Shown here one piece after another: positions 48,525-60,956 of a DNA stretch of 64,000 nt. The notes beneath the pieces were generated by a model. That model made no database searches, was not told where the DNA came from, and saw only the letters and a program-made list of their open reading frames with translations. A program made the position numbers and the translations under genes. How positions within the stretch are numbered: the first letter of the stretch is position 1; every line of letters starts with the position of its first letter. The stretch is from Larix kaempferi (Eukaryota > Streptophyta > Pinopsida > Pinales > Pinaceae): the NCBI GenBank assembly GCA_027924585.1, contig BSBM01001138.1, positions 8,542,001 to 8,606,000 of the forward strand. The letters are read 5' to 3'.

Positions 48525-50118
48525 TGTAAGACCCCTCCTTTAGGGTCCCCTTGAACTGAACCTGTCAACCCGATCCAGCTGGTCCATTGTTGTCTGCGTC
48601 TTCCGTAGGATCCATCCAGCAAAGCTCGTTTAACCATAGGCGAAGCAACCGTTAGCTTCGCCACCCAACCATAGGCTCATGCTTTCAGTCGCATGGCCTC
48701 CCCTGAGCTTTGGGTCGTAGAGCTCACACAAGTATTTCAGAAATTCAGCTTGGGCTTCCCTTCCCACCAGGATTTCTAAGCCAAACCCTTAGATAGCAGC
48801 AAGTCTTTGAGGCATTCAAAAATTACGACAATCGTCCAAATTATGGGTCCCTTACCCATTTCCTAAGCCTTCCTTATAAAGGAAAATCTCCTGCGACACA
48901 TGTCGCTTCATTCATAATTAAATATTTTTAATTAATTATTTAATTAAAACACTCACCCATCCAAGTGTCAGTTTCTCTAGGAAGTGCACCTACATCCCTA
49001 AGTTTGCTCTAGTTTGTCCCCCAGATATTTTAATCAACTCCTAGCTTTTAGTTGACTAGGTGTCTAATCTTAGGATTCTATTTTGCTCCTAAATAATAAT
49101 TTCTATTATTTTAAATGCTCAACAAAATAACTATTCATGTGCAAATGTCTAAGCTATTGTTATGCATTTGCTAAGTAATAATCTAGAGTTATTCTCCTAA
49201 GTTTTTATACAGTTTAATTTAACAATCAAACTCACTAGGATCACGGTGCCGCGTCGTTGGGCTCCTGGTTCCTTAATTTTTTTTTATCCCCTGACATGGC
49301 ACCACTCCGTCGGGTCCAATCATCCATGGTTTCCATTCCTTGGCATGGTACCACCTCGTTGGGTCCTTGCGTCCATTCTTTTCGTTCTTGACAGGGTACC
49401 GCATCGTTGGGCCCTTCTGCCACCATCTTTCCGTTTTGACTTGCGGGAACTCTTGTAGGGATTTTAGGAATCGTTACCATCCATCCTCCGTCTACATGCT
49501 ATCTAGGGACTAATGGCGCTGAGGAGTGAGTCCGTTCTCACTGCGCGCCCCTCAACTCGTACGTGACCAGCTCCGTCGTGGCCCACCTCGTACGCCCTCA
49601 CGCATTCCTCTTGAGCAAGCGGATCAATGCTTATCTGCTCATGCGTGGTATTCTTGTCGGAAGTCGACATCGTCGTCGCTTCCCTTGTGTGTGATTTACC
49701 CGTACTCTACGACCCTCCATGTTCCTTTGTGTGTCCGTTGGTGAACCGTCTCACTTGTTTCTACACACACTTCTCACAACAAATTATTAGTAGCACTGTT
49801 CTCAACAATCATCATCTGGTTTCTAACTCTAGCATTGTTAAACATTTATGATTTATTCAAACTGCTCATTCATCTTATTAAGTATACATTTCGTCGCCAA
49901 ATACATAATCACCATACAGCTAGTCGTTAAGCATTATCCATCAACATAATTTTCCATAGTCATAGCTAATCGTTTAACATATGCAATTATTCATTTACCT
50001 CAACAGATCAGATACACATACTCAAAAATAAGGTCAAAAGGTTATTTAATTAATGTTTCAATCAGCCGGGTCACTCAGCAGGTGCCCTCAATGTCTACAC
50101 AAGTCTAGGGGCACTACA
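48525..50118 (-). repeat. 3' LTR of the non-autonomous element
   Basis: On the minus strand it runs TGTAGTGCCCC...GGGTCTTACA. At 49243-49420 it has four imperfect ~50-bp units around GGTACCACCTCGTTGGGTCC. The minus frame across them (49241-49480) therefore repeats a PNDAVPCQ-like peptide. GC-rich compared with its surroundings. Confidence 0.93.
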
Positions 50119-50160
50119 TACACCCCTACTTATTTAGAACTTCGTCCCGAAGTTCAGAAT
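50119..50160 (-). promoter_or_regulatory. Polypurine tract and palindromic end motif of the non-autonomous element
   Basis: On the minus strand: GAACTTCGGGACGAAGTTC, then AAATAAGTAGGGGTGTA, then the LTR. AACTTCG-GGA-CGAAGTT is a perfect hairpin. The same TTCGGGACGAAGTT precedes the LTRs at 7032 and 58658, showing that the three elements share a Ty3-type 3' end. Confidence 0.75.
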
Positions 50161-53100
50161 AAAATGGAAAGCTACGATGCATCTCAGTTGCGTCCTCCCA
50201 AGTCGCATAGATAGGACTGTAACTGTCCTACTGCACTTTGACTTGATCAATCAAGGCTAATCATTAAGCAAGAAGTAATCAATCAATTATCCCACTCCAC
50301 ACATATAATTTAATTCCTTAATTCATTTATCAATTATTGTCGTCATTCACATCTTCAGGTTTTCCTCAATCATTTAAGACATAACAAGACCACTGTATTG
50401 AATTTGTTCAGTCAGGTCACTCGAGGTGCCCTTAAGGTCCACAGTCATTCTAGGGGCATTACATACCCTCATTAGTCTAATCAGTTAAAGCACCAAGGCG
50501 GGCATTACACTATTTCAGGTTTTCCTCAATCGTTTAAGACATAACAAGGCTCAAGAGATCACTTCGTTAGTTTCATCAATTCATACAATGTGTGTTTTCT
50601 TAACCCCATCGGGTTCCATCTCGAGGGCTAGTTGTCATATCATCAAGTTTTATCATGACCTAGGGTTAGCTTTATTGTGTTAGGTTTATTACGCTAATCG
50701 TCTCCATACTTCTTTTTACGAAACATTGTCTTCATTTGATCCTTTCGATGCCATGGTTAAATTTCAAGTTCGTAGTCCTGATTTTTCGTAAATGGTTTTT
50801 TTTCATAATGCAAAAGGCATGTTGTTTGAGTTCAGCTCATTACACCGATCGCATTGATATCTCGTTTTCAAATTTTAAGTTTGTTTCGCTCCCTCAACAA
50901 TCTCTTAAAGTATCGTCAATCTCAGTATCATGGTGTCTTTTTAGTCAAAATTTATCATTTTCCCGTCATTTAATAAGTTCACCAATATATTCGTCCAAAT
51001 GTAAAGCTCGTCATTGTCGAATTCTTAACTTAAATCTAATACTCCTAGTGTACACTCCTAAGTCGCAATCCATTCAACTTCCCAAGTAACTGCCTTAGAT
51101 GAAATTCCAAAGATGGATTAACAAGAAACTTTTTCAATCCTACCATATCCAAGCGAAGTGTGTAACAAGAGCACTACTTACTTTTGTGTCTAAATCATCT
51201 CATCTCGTAGTCATTTATGAAATATAAACAATACTTAGTCTTTTCATCTAATTCCTAAATGAAATACAAAAGTATCTAGTCATGTCATATCATTTATCTT
51301 TTAGGGTATAAATTCAAGGGATCTTTCTATAGTATAACGATAGCCCATAAATCAACATCTATAATTGACTTTAATAATTGCATTAGTAAGGAACTCTACT
51401 ATAATTTAAATATAGCACAATTATTACCATACATTGTCTAATCCAAAAAGTGCTCCATCTTTTCATATAATTCATGAATGTAATATCATACATAATTCCT
51501 ACCATTCCTTAACATGAATGATGGGTTATAAATAAATAAGTATCCCTTCAACTTCACATTATACTCTATCCATAAAATAGCATTGTATCTTTTCATATGA
51601 GAATAATTTAAATTGTAGAAACATTCCTAATAAAATAATCTGGATTATCTCTTTTCCTTTCTTTTTACACATATATCCCTTCCCTTTTATACACATATCC
51701 CTTTTCCTTTTATATACATAACCCTTCAAACAAGAATAAACAAATTATAAAATTATTCACAATGCAATAACCTAACCTTTCTATATGTACATATATCCTT
51801 TCAAATAAGGGTAAATTCATAATTGACCAAGACCCGTCATCTACTCTACGAGCGCATTCACAATATTAATGTTTATCATTTTAATTTGGAATATAAATTT
51901 GAGAAGAATTTTTCTAAGACTAACTATACACATAATTTCAAAATTCAGAAGCAACATCACTCCAATGATACAATTAGAATTAGACCTCTCCTCTCTTGGT
52001 CACAACATACATAATTCTATTGAAACCTTCATAAGACCTTATATGCAATACATCTTCTCGTATGATATATTATAATAAGAGTCCTCTCTGCTTAAAAGAA
52101 ACAATATACATAGTCCTAATGATTCGTTTGTAGATATTCCACTAACTGTATACATATATCTAAATATTATATATATATATATATTTCTTCTAAAACAAGA
52201 GTATTCAAGTATATATCGAAAATGACATTAATGTAGGGACCCCCATTTCAGGTCCCCAAAAAAAGACTATCTAAACTGTAAATTGAAAATACAGTCGAAA
52301 CACATAACTGGAATCATCATCCCAACTCGAAATAGAGACACAGAGGATTTTCAAAGAAACAAATTCCGATCGCACCTGTAATTTCTGGAGACGCCATGAG
52401 TGTGGGGAATAGATACGCAGAGGATACACAGAGGATGTTAAGAATTTGAGTTTCACTCATTTAATGGAATCTGGAAAACATCTAGTGGCTTGAAATGGGA
52501 ATTCAGAGATTTTTCACAGACCACGTTATCCTTCCAGAATCTTAAATAGCACACGGAAATTTAAAGGAAAACTTACCATTCCTAGTTCGAATTCTGATAC
52601 ATGCCATTCAAATTTTTAATTAAATACTCAGAGAAATTCGTTTTGGAAAACCAGAAACGTTTATGCAAGAGGTCATTACACAGAGTAGTGAATTTAAGAT
52701 TGGACTTTCGATCTGCATCAAGAAATCGATGCACGAATAAATGTAATGGCAAATTCATTTCATAATTACGAATTCTGAAAGTGGTAATAAGAAATCGATA
52801 TACATCGGACTTAAAGGTCAATCACAATCTTAAAAGATTAAAATGCAGTTTATAGCATGATTTCTGGAAACGCCCTTCTAATTCGACAAATGAAACTCAG
52901 AGATATAAGGGTCAATTACAATTTAAACTAAATTCTAAGATTGCTAATGTAGAATGACAGCCTCCGATTTTTTTAGATTGATTTCAGTCTAGAATCACAA
53001 TGGATCTAATGCAAGTATTGGCAGAGTCCACTAGACTTTTAAAAGCTTCAATTAAAATTAATGCCAAATCTGAGATTGTCATTGAGATGGAAAACAAAGA

Positions 53101-55845
53101 ACTTTTAGATGCTTCAACTTAAATCAATACAAAACCTGAAATCGTCATTGAAATGGAAGGCATGGGATTTTTTTTTTTTTTTAAAAGCTCAAACTAAATC
53201 AATGCAAAACTGGAAAATGCCTTTTCATCATCGAAGTGGAACCACAGAGTTGATTAAAAATCATTTTATAATTTATACAGTCAATCTGGAAACGCCATTT
53301 CAATTTCAAAATCAAACCACAGAGTTATTTAAAGATCAATTTAAAAATCGTAGAGCAGTTTCTTGGAAATGCAACGAATTCGGGATAAACACACACAGAT
53401 AAATTTTTAGAGTTTTAGGTTAAGTTAGAAGCATGAATTCCGGAATAACCAGTGGATTCACATAGATTTTTATGATCAATATGAATTGGATTAAAATTTC
53501 AAGGCAAAACAATTTTTGAACATGCTATAAGCGATTTTCCCAAAACCGACAGTGCAGAGAGTGCAAATTGGATTTGTAATCTCATGGATTTCACAGCAAA
53601 GGTTTAACACATAGAGAATTTTAAATCCAATAAAAAAAAACAGAGTAACACTTAAGGACAGTAAGGGAGTATCGATCTGTGCTAGAACAGAGTATAAGCT
53701 GTGGTCAAACACAATGAATCCAACGCTATAATCTCAGACTTGTTCTCTCCGTCTGAGGTGGTGATGTTTTTCATAGAGAAATCAGACACTACAAGTTGGG
53801 AAATATGATCCTTATAACAATCAATAACAAAGATGACGAAAAGATGCCCCTGATGTTTGTTTCCACAGAGGTCCATCGTTACCGGACACAATAATGAAAA
53901 TGCGGAGAAAGTATCACGATTTTCAAAATAGAATAAATCTTAAAGAACAAAGATCCAGGAAACAAATCAACAGAACTAGCGATCTATGGCATCCACTTGA
54001 CATTCAAAATAAAGATCTCCCAGAGGAATAACTATGATTCTAATCCAGCCAATGCATCTAAAAGGGAACGGATCTCACGGTTCTGCATACGCTGTCCCTC
54101 CACAGTGTTTTGCGTATTTCACAAGGGAAACCGGTAATAACAAAATCTCAGGATAAAACGCTAAGCAACAAGAAGGGATTTGGTTTTACAGCCATCCCTT
54201 TCCTCATCATGACAAAAATTTCTATACATATTAATCAACAGACAGCGTAAACATAGACGCTAAGCAGCAAGCATGGATTTGGCTCTACAGCCATCCCTTC
54301 CATACCATTCTGAAAGGAAAAACATGAGGTAAGATAACTTACAGTAATGAAGACAACGCACATAAATAAACACAGGGGATCAATTTAGGGCAGCAACATG
54401 TTATCTGGGAAACTTCAATGGGCATGCTGTTTCAAGCAACGACAGATCAAGACATTACGTTTCCAGGAAATACTATACAGATCCAATGGAATACGATTTC
54501 CAAAAGATTCACGAAAGGAAAAGTATATAAAAAAAATATGAACCCCAATCTGTGTTCCCACAGATATCCGCCGAGGCTAGGACCCCCTATCACTATTTGG
54601 AACTCCAAAACCTTCGATGGAGATGCAGAGTTTGAGTAACAAGGATTTCAGTCGGTTGCAGCAATAGAGAAATGCAGATATTTTCGAAGTGATCAAGATA
54701 CAGTTGCTGAGTATGAACTAAAATGCCATTGCAAATTCTGAGACAGAGCTATTAATAAATAAACTACAACTTTCTTGCCGATAAGAATGGGATCATCGCA
54801 GTCTATTGAGGAGCAATCTTTTAAAGAGAAGTTTGTAAATCAGTTTATTAGATCTGAGACGCCACATAAGAAATCGATCCAGCTGAAGCGAACTAGGACA
54901 CAATAGGGAGTCCTTCTATATGATTTAAAAAGTAAATCGTTTTTGAATAGAGAAGACAGGTGATTAACTTAGCGTTTGCACACTTGCAGATCTGGTGAAT
55001 AGAGATCTAAAGAGGAATTAATTTAAAAGTTTAACCACAGGATTCGATTCCCAATAGAGAAGACAGGCGAAACTTGGCATTGGGACACCTGCTAATCCGG
55101 TAAGATACAGATCTATTGAGGAATTAGCTTAAAAAAAAATTAAACCACAGGATTCGACCTCTGTGATCCTCCGATCTGAAACGCAGGTCATAAATTAACT
55201 GGTCAACAATGGAATGATAAAAACGTACAGAGTTTTAAATTAATTAAATCAGGGATGTGGCCTTAGCCTGAGACCTGGAATCGCAAGAGTCAAATATCAG
55301 AGTTTCGACAGAGAAAAAGAAAGTACCTAACCTGAAGATTTTAATCTTAATATAAACTCGAAGTGTATGATTCCAAGAACTGGTATTATAAATAATTTGT
55401 ACAGGAAAATCAAAATGATGCAGTGGGACGATCTTGGATTGATCTGGGGTCGAAACGAATACAGGGCTTTCTGAATACAGAGGTATTCTACTCGGGATGA
55501 CCCGGAGATCCAGAGTATTTTATGAACGGCAGAGAATTCAGATGAAATACATAAAAAGGTAGATCTAGCATTTCGATCTATGCTCAGATAAAAAAATAAA
55601 AATAAAAATTAATCTTAACACAGAAATCCAATTAAAGATATGAAATAGATTTAGCATTTCATTCTATGCTGGAATAATCATTAACACAAAATGTAATGTT
55701 GAAATGATACTGAACCTGTTTCAGCGGTTGAGCTGGGATTTGGAAGAGATGCCGAAGTAGCCGTTGCTCGAGTCCAATCCAAGATTTTAACGATTTTACC
55801 GCAAACCCCTAAAGAATATGAGTTGGGTGCCCTCAAGGCTCGACC

Positions 55846-55860
55846 GACTCTGATACCAAA
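55846..55860 (-). promoter_or_regulatory. Primer binding site of the non-autonomous element
   Basis: Reverse complement TTTGGTATCAGAGTC contains TGGTATCAGAG, complementary to initiator tRNA-Met. Its position sets the element's orientation to minus. Confidence 0.9.
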
Positions 55861-57454
55861 TGTAAGACCCCTCCTTTAGGGTCCCCTTGAACTGAACCTG
55901 TCAACCCGATCCAGCTGGTCCATTGTTGTCTGCGTCTTCCGTAGGATCCATCCAACAAAGCTCGTTTAACCATAGGCGAAGCAACCGTTAGCTTCGCCAC
56001 CCAACCATAGGCTCATGCTTTCAGTCGCATGGCCTCCCCCGAGCTTTGGGTCGTAGAGCTCACACAAGTATTTCAGAAATTCAGCTTGGGCTTCCCTTCC
56101 CACCAGGATTTCTAAGCCAAACCCTTAGATAGCAGCAAGTCTTTGAGGCATTCAAAAATTACGACAATCGTCCAAATTATGGGTCCCTTACCCATTTCCT
56201 AAGCCTTCCTTATAAAGGAAAATCTCCTGCGACACATGTCGCTTCATGCATAATTAAATATTTTTAATTAATTATTTAATTAAAACACTCACCCATCCAA
56301 GTGTCAGTTTCTCTAGGAAGTGCACCTACATCCCTAAGTTTTCTCTAGTTTGTCCCCCAGATATTTTAATCAACTCCTAGCTTTTAGTTGACTAGGTGTC
56401 TAATCTTAGGATTCTATTTTGCTCCTAAATAATAATTTCTATTATTTTAAATGCTCAACAAAATAACTATTCATGTGCAAATGTCTAAGCTATTGTTATG
56501 CATTTGCTAAGTAATAATCTAGAGTTATTCTCCTAAGTTTTTATACAGTTTAATTTAACAATCAAACTCACTAGGATCACGGTGCCGCGTCGTTGGGCTC
56601 CTGGTTCCTTAATTTTTTTTTATCCCCTGACATGGCACCACTCCGTCGGGTCCAATCATCCATGGTTTCCATTCCTTGGCATGGTACCACCTCGTTGGGT
56701 CCTTGCGTCCATTCTTTCCGTTCTTGACAGGGTACCGCATCGTTGGGCCCTTCTGCCACCATCTTTCCGTTTTGACTTGCGGGAACTCTTGTAGGGATTT
56801 TAGGAATCGTTACCATCCATCCTCCGTCTACATGCTATCTAGGGACTAATGGCGCCGAGGAGTGAGTCCGTTCTCACTGCGCGCCCCTCAACTCGTACGT
56901 GACCAGCTCCGTCATGGCCCACCTCGTACGCCCTCACGCATTCCTCTTGAGCAAGCGGATCAATGCTTATCTGCTCATGCGTGGTATTCTTGTCGGAAGT
57001 CGACATCATCGTCGCTTCCCTTGTGTGTGATTTACCCGTACTCTACGACCCTCCATGTTCCTTTGTGTGTCCGTTGGTGAACCGTCTCACTTGTTTCTAC
57101 ACACACTTCTCACAACAAATTATTAGTAGCACTGTTCTCAACAATCATCATCTGGTTTCTAACTCTAGCATTGTTAAACATTTATGATTTATTCAAACTG
57201 CTCATTCATCTTATTAAGTATACATTTCGTCGCCAAATACATAATCACCATACAGCTAGTCGTTAAGCATTATCCATCAACATAATTTTCCATAGTCATA
57301 TCTAATCGTTTAACATATGCAATTATTCATTTACCTCAACAGTTCAGATACACATACTCAAAAATAAGGTCAAAAGGTTATTTAATTAATGTTTCAATCA
57401 GCCGGGTCACTCAGCAGGTGCCCTCAATGTCTACACAAGTCTAGGGGCACTACA
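55861..57454 (-). repeat. 5' LTR of the non-autonomous element
   Basis: Near-identical partner of 48525-50118, same length, with the same ~50-bp internal units at 56578-56758. The 5' status follows from the adjacent primer site. Confidence 0.93.
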
Positions 57455-57459
57455 TTATA

Positions 57460-58657
57460 AATAGGTTATAAAGATGAAAACAAGGTAACAAACACATCCT
57501 TATTATTATTTAAATATTGACCTCCACTAATATATAAATCGATATGCGAAGCTTGAATAGTAAGTAAATGTATATTAATTTTAAGGTTCAACTTCCCATA
57601 TTGTACATGTGGAAGGGTTTTACGAAGATGTTAATAAATATAGTAATTTTAGATATAAAATAAATAATTAAATCGTATACCACAAGGAATATAAAGGTTG
57701 TATGTATATTCTTACATAATTAATAACATATCAATGTCAATATGAAGCATGTGAGATTTGAATGCCATAAAAAGAATATTATTGTGGAACATAATTCACA
57801 CAAATTTTAGTCAAATAAGAAAAGGAATGTGAATAATAGCAGTAGACGTGAATAATAATGGGCAATTTAAGTGTAATTATAGTGAAAACAATATATCAAT
57901 ATGAGTATGAGTAACAAGTGTCATGATAATATTTTAGAATGATAAGCAACGATAGATAGTAAAGAGAGTTAGTAGGCCGAGATTCATGATGTGCATCAAC
58001 GATTGCACTATTGACAAATTTAGTCATTACCTCAGGGACGGAAATGATATGTGTTAAAATTAAAACCGTAAGTACTTTGTGCATGACATGAGACTCCTGA
58101 GTAAAATTTCTCATTTGTCAAGTGTTGACTAATGAGTATATTAGGTGGGTAAACATGATGCTCTTGGAGTTGTTATTAGTACATCATTTAAGATACTATT
58201 GAGGTTTGGATCTAATTAAATATACTAGTGAAAAAATTAATTGATGTTTGTTAGAAAGAATATCAATAAAACTAAGAATCGATAAATGGTCGTAACCATA
58301 CACCTTGAACCTAAGGAAATGCTATATGGGAGACAAGGTCTTCTTATGAACTATGATATAGAAAACAACAACAAATTATGATTATATGTTAACTAAATAG
58401 GACTAAATGAAGTGATAAACCTTGATGAAGTTAGATCAATTGTGTGTATAACATGTAAAGTGTAACTTGAGAACACATCTTATGTGATGGATGAGGTAAC
58501 ATTATATAATAACAACATGTTGATCATGTGAAGGTCTCATGGTACTAGCATGGCTAAGGTATTTTAATCAGAAGGAATAGAGATATGGTATCGAGATTTT
58601 TCTTAAAATTCTGAATGACCATAATTTCGGGACGAAGTTTCTTAAAGGGTGGGTGTA
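57460..58657 (+). mobile_element. Distal interior of the large element, with polypurine tract
   Basis: No gene. The last ~280 bp match the sequence before the LTR at 7032. Ends with TTCGGGACGAAGTTTCTTAAA and GGGTGGGTGTA (58647-58657). Part of it (about 57990-58350) is weakly similar to 47860-48200 on the other side of the nested element. Confidence 0.7.
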
Positions 58658-60956
58658 TGTAACGCCCCATATCTTGACAATCGATAGTTAAAAACTCTAA
58701 TGTGATTTAGCTTACCATTTTATTTGCTTATTATATGTTGACTAGGATAGATTGATTAAGACTATTGTTATATGGACATGTGGACTCCCTTGAGCTGTGT
58801 ATGGTAAGTGGAATTTACTATTGAATTCATTAATGGAAATGAATATATTACTTCATATTGAACATGCAAATGAATATGTTACTTCATATTGAACATGCAA
58901 ATTTAATATAGAATATCCATGTGTATAATGTTAATTTAGTTGTTGCAAAAAGAACTTACATGATTATTTGTAAAATTTCGTATTAGTCATATTTGGGTAT
59001 GGCTATATATATGTTTCATGTTAATGATGAACTATTCCACATGTTGATTGGCTATGAGATAGGCGGATTCCTATATTTCCAAAGGGCACAAGATGTCTTG
59101 AACATCATGAGTATAATGATGTTATATCAAATTCCATGCTATTTAATTGTGAATTCCAATATTTCTATGACGTGTGGGTGAGTGTGAGTTTTGACAGGCA
59201 TTGAGACTTGCCCAAAGTGGTTTTTCAATGATGGGACCCCTTAGATCAGTGATGGCATAGTATGGTTGATGTAGGGAGTTGACCCTAGTACTATTAGGAG
59301 GGGTGGAGGCATTTCCCACCATCGAACCTCCGAAACCCAGAGTCGTGGGAGGGCTGTGCCGAGCACGCTCCCATGGATGTGTGATGACGACTAGTGGGTG
59401 CCTGCTGGGGAAGCTTGGTCGATGTAGTCGATCGACACTTCCACTTACGGGTTATATACATGGTCATACGTGTAGTCGAGATTCCATGGTATATTCCAGC
59501 AGAGGACGGGATGGTGAGGTCAGGAGATGGAAGTAGTGGTGATTAGGGGATTGGAGTACTGATGGGATGGATGGGACCAATGATGGATTGGATGGTGTTC
59601 TTGATTTTTATTAACTATCGTGATTATATGCTGGATTTCATCACTATGTTTATTTAATTAAATGTCTTATTGCTTCTGTATGAATGATGAATGATGCATT
59701 GTTTAATTGTTCTTCTATGTGTTGTTTGTTATCATGTAATAATGATCTATTAGGAGCATTAAATGTGATTATTAGTACCCACGCTTACGACGTGTGCACT
59801 GGCCATGCATACGCCAATTCGTGAGTACAATACTATGATTGGTCGATCGATGAATAAATTAATATGGTTATATTAGCTAATAGTATATTGGTTGATGAAT
59901 TGTTGAAAGTATTACTTGTGTGTTGAAAGTATGAGTTGTTGACTTGTCAAATATGTTTTAGATTTACATAAATTGATTGTATTATTGAATTACATATATA
60001 ATTATATACATTTAATATAAATTATGTCATAGTATAATATAGTATATGGAAATATCTTATTTGACCTATGAATGAAAGGATAATATAAATAAATGGATAG
60101 ATAGGATTTGCACAAATTTTTAGAAAAGAGTTGTCATAGTTGCATTAAGAAGGGAGCATGACAAGTAAGACTTTGCAACCATGTTTATTAATATTTTAAT
60201 TATTTAAATCAAATTGCTATATTTTTCTAGAAAATGAATTTATTGATTGTTGACTATTATTTTTGGAATTTATTGATGGATGAGGAGGATGATGAGGAGT
60301 TTTTATATAAATAGGAGACTTGAGATTGGAAGAAGGGAGTCTTTTTCCCTTGAAGGATATTTTGGTAAGAATTTTGATAGGCAGAAGTATTTTGGATAAT
60401 TTGGGGTATGAGAAGTTTGGAAGAGTTGGAAGAGATTGAGAACTCTTGGAAGATTTGATACATAGCCTACTAGTGCATCACTATTCTGTTCTTTGGGGGT
60501 CTCGGGCACGGAGTGCCAGGAGGCCATTTGGATGGGACCGTTCAATGGCTTCCTGGGGCTAGGGAGCCGGCTAGGCCCCTAGTTGGCTGGGAGGTAAAAC
60601 CGTGGTCCCGCTTTTGGGCAATAAAGATGGAAGCAACTCGAGTGGAAGAGGGAAGCTTGCTCAGTTTGGACTTCGTCACCATTCTTATAACGAGGTATTT
60701 TTCTTGTGATTTTAAATTGTTTATATGTTGTTGTAAAATTATCATATGATGCTATTGCTACATGATTTATGACGTTAATTTATGTTGTGTGAATCACCAA
60801 TGAAGTTTTAAAAAAATTCTAAGTTATTTGATGCTATTGCAAAATGCTTATATTTTGCTTATATGTTGTTATGGTTACACTTTGAATATTTGTTGTTTAG
60901 TCACAAAATCTATGTTTAATTACATTAAAATTTATAATGCCAATGAAGGCATTACA
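58658..60956 (+). repeat. Right LTR of the large element (2299 bp)
   Basis: TGTAACGCCCC...GGCATTACA, followed by ATCGT. It has lost ~19 bp (GGCTTGGCACTTGAAAGAG in the left LTRs) near 58989 and carries its own substitutions. TATA-like TTTTATATAAATAGG near 60300. Confidence 0.93.

Larger units (their letters stand above)
50119..55860 (-). mobile_element. Non-coding interior of the non-autonomous element, rich in short diverged duplications
   Basis: Short direct duplications: a TTTCAGGTTTTCCTCAATC block at about 50354 and 50514; a ~70-bp unit at about 53035-53175 (TTTTA..GCTTCAA.TTAAAT.AAT); a ~104-bp unit at about 54160 and 54265 (ACGCTAAGCAACAAG..GGATTTGG.T.TACAGCCATCCC); a ~107-bp unit at 54947 and 55056 (AATAGAGAAGACAGG). 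Near 52234 a TGTAGGGACCCCCATTT stretch resembles the LTR terminus TGTAAGACCCCTCC. Longest frames are under 120 codons and unrecognised. Confidence 0.75.
48525..57454 (-). mobile_element. Non-autonomous LTR retrotransposon (large derivative), complete, TSD TTATA
   Basis: Two direct repeats of 1594 bp (48525-50118 and 55861-57454) flank 5742 bp. The target duplication TTATA is at 48520-48524 and 57455-57459. Orientation is minus: the primer site lies left of the right-hand LTR (GACTCTGATACCAAA at 55846-55860, reverse complement TTTGGTATCAGAGTC), and a purine tract on the minus strand (complement of 50119-50135) adjoins the left LTR. No gag or pol is legible on either strand. By eye the LTRs differ at about ten sites (~0.6%), so it is the youngest insertion here. 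Features fit a LARD-type element moved by a partner's proteins. Confidence 0.93.
39367..60956 (+). mobile_element. Large Ty3-like LTR retrotransposon, non-autonomous, carrying nested insertion and enolase copy
   Basis: Left LTR 39367-41684, primer site 41687-41700, polypurine tract 58645-58657, right LTR 58658-60956. The TSD ATCGT lies at 39362-39366 and 60957-60961. Removing the nested element (48525-57454) leaves about 8.0 kb of interior. I find no gag, protease, RT or integrase in it, so it relied on another element's proteins. The interior contains an antisense enolase pseudogene. The 3' end has the plant chromovirus-like TTCGGGACGAAGTT plus polypurine tract. Confidence 0.85.

Noticed and set aside
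57896-58114. Minus-strand 72-codon frame as an integrase remnant
   Set aside because: A loose VPEV resemblance only; no catalytic motif spacing.
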